Source: Siphonodentalium dalli (Eukaryota > Mollusca > Scaphopoda > Gadilida > Siphonodentaliidae). Taken from it: DNA of 64,000 bases. The translations under genes were made by a program, and so were the position numbers. Location: contig CP136068.1 in assembly GCA_032622095.1 (NCBI GenBank), forward strand, positions 184,144,796-184,208,795, read 5' to 3'. Of this stretch, positions 58,365 to 64,000 are shown piece by piece. Under the pieces are notes generated by a model that saw only the letters and a program-made list of their open reading frames with translations, did not search any database and was not told where the DNA came from. Each line of letters opens with the position of its first letter. The first letter of the stretch is position 1.

Positions 58365-58524
58365 GCCACCAACGTCGTTTTTCGGTTGATCTATGAGCCT
58401 ATAGACCGATCAGTAGACGAATAACATACTTAGTATAATCCGCTTCGCGGAATTATACAGTATGTTATTCGTCTACTGATCGGCCTATAGGCTCATAGAT
58501 CAACCGAAAAACGACGTTGATGGC
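58365..58524. mobile_element. 160-bp near-perfect hairpin, TTC loop
   Basis: GCCACCAACGTCGTTTTTCG...GTATAATCCGC, then TTC, then GCGGAATTATAC...CGAAAAACGACGTTGATGGC. Only a few mismatches in about 78 paired bases. Strongest hairpin in the window. MITE-like; no duplication identified at its ends. Confidence 0.92.
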
Positions 58525-58549
58525 ATATATACTAACTTTATAATAAACA

Positions 58550-58700
58550 ATAACAAATAAACAAACAAATATAACTTCATAAACACATAATAATATTACA
58601 CACCGTGTACATATAGCTTCATAAACACTATACAAATATAACTTCATAAACACTATATAAATATTACATAAAAACATTCACACTATATAAATATAACGTT
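58550..58700. repeat. ~30-bp degenerate repeat (TATAACTTCATAAACACTATA)
   Basis: AACTTCATAAACAC/AGCTTCATAAACAC recurs about four times. ACACACCGTGTACATATA here also occurs near 56781. Confidence 0.75.
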
Positions 58701-59215
58701 ATTGTCAATGAATGGAGGGAGTGTTTGATATTAACGCACTTTTCCAGAGATCCTCCCACGTTTTATGTTGAACATGAAATTCTTAACTTTTTCGAAACTT
58801 CTTCTGAATGTTGGAACAATTCTGACAAATTATCAGAATATTAAATACTTATATCCTTGCATTTCCGAGTTTATTTTAACTTAATTCAAAAAAGTTGAAT
58901 GAAAATTTAAGGAGTGGTCTCTATATGATTTTATAAATGTTCTGAACAATCTCAGTTTATATATCAGATACAAAGTTCTCTCTCAGGGCTATATATATAT
59001 ATATATACGTAGGTATTCCAACAATGTGTGTGATCGTGTGAACCTTAATAAGTCTCAGCTATCACAAACAAATCAATATACATGTTGCTCTATAATTATT
59101 GCATTCTTTCCCACATGTCCCGACAAGCTTGGATATATACATGTATAACAAAAAGCACTTAAATACTCTGCCATGACTAATTGGTGTCAGTGGCAAGTGC
59201 TATATTCTTGTCTAC
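58701..59215. other. Non-coding
   Basis: AT-rich, with a short TA run at 58990-59006. No gene. Confidence 0.5.
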
Positions 59216-59670
59216 TACCCGGTTTAGATCATGCTATGAATCTCTAATATGGCTAACGCCCGTATAGATCATATTCCACCAGTATAAATCCTTGGAACTT
59301 TTTGAAGTTTTGACAGGGAACCTTATGAAGTCGAAATAATAACGCGGTGAATATATTTCTTAGTTATCTGTCCCAACTCGAAATTGCATGTTTTTCTGTG
59401 ACTTTTCTGAGCCGATATCTCAATAAATATTTAATTAATTACCCAAGATAAATTACATAATTGTAAGCGACTCAAAGCAAAATCGCTCACAAAGTCACTT
59501 AAATACGCTATTACGAATGAGATAATAACTGAGAAATATATTCCCGTGTTATTTTTTTCAACTTCGTAAGGTTCCCTGTCAAAACTTCACAAAGTTCCCA
59601 GGTTTGTACTGGTGGAACATGATCTCTACGGGCGTTAACCAGAGATTCATGGCATTATCTACTGCCCGGT
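59216..59670. mobile_element. Inverted-repeat element, ~135-bp arms, ~155-bp centre
   Basis: Left arm about 59233-59368 (ATGAATCTCT, AACGCCCGTATAGATCAT, TTTTGACAGGGAACCTTA, GAATATATTTCT) pairs with about 59523-59653. Weaker pairing extends outward to CCCGGT on both sides. No ORF in the centre. A non-autonomous transposon or MITE is likely. Confidence 0.85.
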
Positions 59671-60397
59671 TATTACATCGAAACACTTCTTTCGTTTGTT
59701 ATGGCGGGTTGTTCATTGAGAAGCATCGGTTCGAGTATTACCTCGCGGTAAAGTGCGGCACGTCAAACGAGTCTAAAAATCAAATGCGTATTGTGCTGTT
59801 CTCTGCTTATTGTGTTGTTGTATGTTTATTGTGTTGTTCTCTCCGTATTGTGTTGTTCTGTGTTTACTGTGTTGTTCTATCCTTATTGTGTTGTGCTATG
59901 CGTATTGTGTTGTTCTATGCTTATTGTGTTGTTATAGCCTTATTGTGTTGTTCTATCCTTATTGTGTTGTTGTATGTTTATTGTGTTGTTCTATCCGTAT
60001 TGTGTTGTTGTATTTGTATTGTGTTGTTCTATGCGTATTGTGCTGTTCTCTGCTTATTGTGTTGTTCTCTGCTTATTGTGTTATTCTCTGCTTGTTGTCC
60101 GGTTATGACATCGAAACACTTATTTAGTTTGTTACGGCTGGATTCTCATTGAGAAGCATCGGTTCGAGTTTTACCTCGAGGTTTTGTGCGGCACGTCAAA
60201 CGAGTCTAAAACGCAACTGTGTTGTTCTCTGCTTATTGTGTTATTCTCTGCTTATTGTGTTGTTCTCTGCTTATTGCCCGGTTATGACATCGAAACACTT
60301 CTTGAGTTTGTTATGGCTGGATGGTAAAATGAGAAGCATCGGTTCGAGTTTTACCTCGCGGTAAAGTGCGGCGCGTCAAACGAATCTAAAACTCAAG
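59655..60397. repeat. Three copies of a ~120-bp module separating the 19-bp arrays
   Basis: CATCGAAACACTT...GTTTGTTATGG...GAGAAGCATCGGTTCGAGT...TACCTCG...TGCGGCACGTCAAACGAGTC occurs at about 59671-59790, 60105-60210 and 60287-60397, each followed by the 19-bp repeat. Confidence 0.85.
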
Positions 60398-61005
60398 TGT
60401 GTTATATGCTTATTGTGCTGATATATGCTTATTGTGTTGTTATATGCTTATTGTGTTGTGCTATCCTTATTGTGTTGTTGTGTGTTATTGTGTTGTTCTA
60501 TCCGTATTGTGTTTTTCTGTGTTTATTGTGTTGTTTTATGTTTATTGTGTTGTTCTATGCCTGTTGTGTTGTTGTATTTGTATTGTGTTGTTCAATGCTT
60601 ATTGTGCTGTTCTATACTTATTATGTTGTTATATGCTTATTGTGTTGTCTCTGCTTATTGTGTTGTTCTCTGTTTATTGTGTTGTTCTATGCCTATTGTG
60701 TTGTTCTATGCTCATTGTGTTGTCATATGCTTATTGTGTTGTTCTATGCTTATTATGTTGTTCTATGCCTAGTGTGTTGTGCTATGCGTATTGTGTTGTT
60801 CTATGCTTATTTTGTTGTGTTATGCTTATTGTGTTGTTTTATGTTTATTGTGTTGTTCTATGCTTATTGCGTTCTTCTATGCGTATTGTGTTGTTCTATA
60901 CTTATTGTGTTCTTCAATGCTTATTGTGTTGTTCAATGTTTATTGTGTTGTTCTATACTTATTGTGTTGTTCTGTGCTTATTGTGTTGTTATATGCTTAT
61001 TTAAG
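59786..61005. repeat. 19-bp minisatellite (three blocks)
   Basis: Unit TTATTGTGTTGTTCTATGC, many copies in 59786-60095, 60217-60276 and 60398-61005. Because 19 is one more than a multiple of three, every + frame cycles through the same three readings, giving overlapping Cys/Val/Leu-rich ORFs of up to 209 codons that are not genes. Confidence 0.95.
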
Positions 61006-62870
61006 TTTATTACTTTATTTCAGTGAACAATCTAGTTATTTATGTAGAATACACCTCATATTTTAGTGAAGACGTTTTCTGTTTCAGTTGCCGTCGGTGT
61101 GTGCATTGAACTTTGACAACGCAAATGTTTATTGGACGCTTTGAAATGTTCTACATTTTGCTGTATTGAGCTGTATATTGATACTTTACCCGCATGTCCC
61201 TGCCAAGATTAGTAATAAATGTATCACCAAAAGTAGCTGAATATAGTAATATGAATAATTGATGTCAGGGACCTGTGTTATCGTTTTGCATATCATCGTT
61301 TATCGGGTCATTGTGACAAGGCATCGATCTAGCAGCTTTTCAAACCGATGAGAATTGTAAGCAGCAGCTATTCGGGCGACGTTCACATTCGGAGCTAGCT
61401 TTTCATATATCGTTATTTGATCGCGTGATATGCGACCGGTCTGTTTACGTTTGCTACATAATAATGGTGATCCCAAATACCATTCCTCAGTTAAAGCTTT
61501 GAATTCATATGATGTATACGAATTAATTAATTAGTAACTGTTAAAGCTTTGAATTCATTCAAAATTCTATATACACGGCATTGAATTGTCGTCTATTAAA
61601 GCTGTGGAACTTTGTACGTGTCAATACTGTGTCATGCGAAATTCTCAGTTTGTTCTCGTACAAATAAGCACATAATTTTGTGGGGAGATAATAAAGGGTA
61701 ATCTAGTGTTTAGCTCACATGAGAGCTAGTCGTCACTCCTCATCCGTCCATCTGTCAACAATTCTATAAACATCCTTAGAGCACAATCCCATTGTTGCAA
61801 TCGTTCCCTGATTTTTGGTAAAGCACACCAATTCCCAAGGCTGGCGAAGTAATAAATGATTATCCCATTGTTAGGCATCCGCAACTCATAACACACAAAT
61901 CGCACGGGCGCTTCAAACTGGGGCCAGTCCGTGTTGTTTGGGACATTTATCTATTCACATTCAACGGGATCAGTTCATGTTAATCACGTTTTTGGGCGTG
62001 GCTAACCGGCTATTGTGTCCAATCGCGGCAAGCGCACGGCACATTCCCAGTTGATTGCATTATGTGGGATCAATTGTGCTCTAAGTCGGTCAGAGCACGC
62101 GAATTCGACTCGATTGATTCTGGTAAAGAACAATTCTCGTGCTCTAACCATTACATAAGACATAATGGGTTCATAATTGATGTGGATGTTCCCTGTGTGA
62201 TTGTGATTCAGATTTATTCAAATGAGGTTACCCGGTCAAAAAGGGGGCGGTGCCGGAGACACATTATTTTTTCCATAAGAATTCTTAAAACATCCTATCA
62301 AGAACCATCGGGGCTATTTAGCTTATATTTGGTGCGGAGGGTCCTTCTGTGACTGTGATTCCGACTGGGACATAACTATTTCCCTCTATAGTAATTCTTA
62401 ATAGGCCTTCTGAGTGGGGTCATATATGGTGTTGGTGGTCCCTATGTGAATGGGATTTGTTCAAACACGAGAGAACACAGGGACATACATCTGTTCTTTA
62501 CACATGTAGTAATTCTTAATAGGTCTTCTTTGCAAGTAGTATCTGGCCTACATAGTTTCTATGTTATAATAGACAAGCTCATATTATATCATAACATCCA
62601 TATATTCTCTATATGGGACTAATTCAATATGAAATAAGCCCATATTTTGCTTATTGTCACGAGAAGAGGCTGGCAAAATCATACGAATAAAATCACGACT
62701 TACCAGATGTATTATAATATGCTTTATTCTCTGATCAAATGTGACATGAGAAAACGAAAATTATATACAAAATATGAATAGAACGAAGAAATTTTGAATG
62801 TACAAAATATACAACGACCTCTCGGGTGTCATAATCAGCATTATCAACATCACCTTCATCATCACCAGCT
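61006..62870. other. Non-coding, small inverted pair inside
   Basis: CTTAGAGCACAATCCCA at 61775-61791 is complementary (with a short insertion) to 62063-62085, outlining a possible ~310-bp small element. ORF 62062-62352 starts in its right end and is unrecognised. Two GTAATTCTTAATAGGYCTTCT copies occur near 62390 and 62508. Confidence 0.45.
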
Positions 62871-63010
62871 TCTTCCTCAAAATAATAGTTATCATCATCA
62901 TCATCATAATCACCACCACGTGTAATCGTTGTCGTCGCGATCATATTCATCATAGCGTCGATGTTGATCATCGTCATTGTTATCATAGTCACCATGATCA
63001 TAATATTCAT
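62795..63010. repeat. ATC/ATT triplet-rich stretch
   Basis: Imperfect TCA/ATC/ATT triplets, purest at 62893-62908. On the - strand it would read Asp/Glu-rich in one frame; this is simple sequence rather than a gene. Confidence 0.8.
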
Positions 63011-64000
63011 AATATGGTCACCACGTGCCGGCTTCAAAGTGGTTGTTTAAAAGAAATGGCAACAGTAGCGACTAAACAACAACAACAACGGATTAATCGT
63101 TGTTATCCAACTTAAAGTTAATCAATCTTTATAATCAGGGTTCGCGCTGCCACTCAATAACGTTGAAAAATATCGGGTCAATCAATACCATTCATTTTAG
63201 CAAATTATTGTGCTTTGTTTAGTTTCGCAAAAGTTAACACCTCCATTAAGATGCAGTCATTCTGATATCATTAGTATCGATGGGTGGAGGGATTACCCGT
63301 ATTTAGTGTGATGGTGAAGATTACATAGCTAATCCTCTTGTGATGTTCCCTTCGGATCAAGCAACTCTTCTACCATTGTATTGTTCGGTGATTGGTTTAT
63401 TGTTGTATGATAAAGCACAATAGAGATGCGAGTATAATTATTAACTAACTGCTTTCCTATCGATATCAAACCGCGAGTGCCGAAACATCAAGGTTGCAGA
63501 AAATGATACTATCAGGAATAATATTTGGCAAATTCTAAAAGAATTTGGCAAAAACTATTTTCATTTGGCAAATTATTTGGCAAAAGTAAATTACGATGCA
63601 GCGCGGACCCTGTTTATAATGTGTTGTCACAGTGGTCCCCGCCATTCAACAGAACACCGAGTGTAAGTCAACTATGGCTGAAATGGTCACTGTCATCCCC
63701 TGTCGTACAGTTGGGTACCCAGCTTTTTTCATTTTTAGTTGGGTACCCAGCTTTTGTCAAATTTACATTTGGGTACCCAGGTTTATGAAATCTCACACAG
63801 AGAATGATTTAATTAGTGATTGCCGTCAGTCGATTGCGAAATGAACCTGTTCAATATGTGAGTACTTGTTTATATGCTATATATTCGTCACGATAATAAT
63901 AGCGGAGAAGAATTGTAGGACATATAAAGGTAAGTGCTGCAGACCAGCAGTCAGATGCTCGTAGCCCGTTTATATATAACCATGGGTATATGCGAAAAAT
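63011..64000. repeat. Unassigned end region with two short repeat clusters
   Basis: ATTTGGCAAA-type words at 63522-63580 (five occurrences), and TTGGGTACCCAG three times at 63710-63721, 63739-63750 and 63769-63780, spaced ~30 bp. No gene recognised. Confidence 0.6.

Noticed and set aside
60397-61066. Overlapping 201-209-codon hydrophobic Cys/Leu/Val ORFs in all three + frames
   Set aside because: They are translations of a 19-bp tandem repeat; all frames are equally open.
62735-63037. 100-codon - strand ORF with an Asp/Glu block
   Set aside because: Built on ATC/ATT simple sequence.

Overview
This window looks like repeat-dense, gene-poor animal DNA, most probably from a marine invertebrate of the mollusc/lophotrochozoan type. 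The evidence is a decayed Polinton/Maverick (adintovirus-like) element, Jockey/CR1-type LINEs with C-terminal zinc-knuckle domains, many snapback MITE-like hairpins, long minisatellites and AT-rich composition. The organism is inferred from element content only. I could not identify a single intact host gene, rRNA, tRNA or CRISPR array.

Layout. 1-6462: a Polinton-type relic, with a capsid-like gene and an adenain-like cysteine protease on +, facing a zinc-finger plus family-B DNA polymerase on -. All are broken by frameshifts or stops. 8450-8890: short tandem repeats. 9876-13097: a non-autonomous element with inverted ends that carries a satellite array with a three-monomer higher-order period. 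13550-15850: short repeats and one unrecognised ORF. 15853-26000: a nested stack. A long open frame encodes first a 9-residue and then a 53-copy 11-residue repeat, and leads into a dead LINE (LINE B: acidic tract, endonuclease fragment, reverse transcriptase). It is split by a 5'-truncated second LINE (LINE A), which is itself split by a Foldback-like element with a 10-bp target duplication. 26000-31400: simple repeats, a third LINE fragment, a snapback hairpin and a 20/103-bp two-level minisatellite.

34208-45428 is the most striking object: an 11.2-kb unit with nearly identical ~2.83-kb inverted arms, AG...CT ends and a perfect 6-bp flanking duplication (AACATG). Its ~5.5-kb centre holds one decayed gene (40114-40716) that begins with an F-box-like segment. 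End type and duplication length are those of Polintons, but arms this long and the absence of recognisable Polinton genes are not usual. The 13-15-base word AATAAAGAGCGTT recurs in this element, in the Polinton relic and near 14.9 kb.

45.4-64 kb: no gene recognised. The region holds ordered arrays (about 280, 165, 150, 35 and 19 bp units), three near-perfect snapback hairpins (54.4, 57.2, 58.4 kb), an inverted-repeat element at 59.2 kb, and a zone (about 46.7-55.5 kb) rich in ACATGT and ACCGGT palindromes. The window reads as a record of successive insertions and tandem expansion rather than as a set of co-operating genes.
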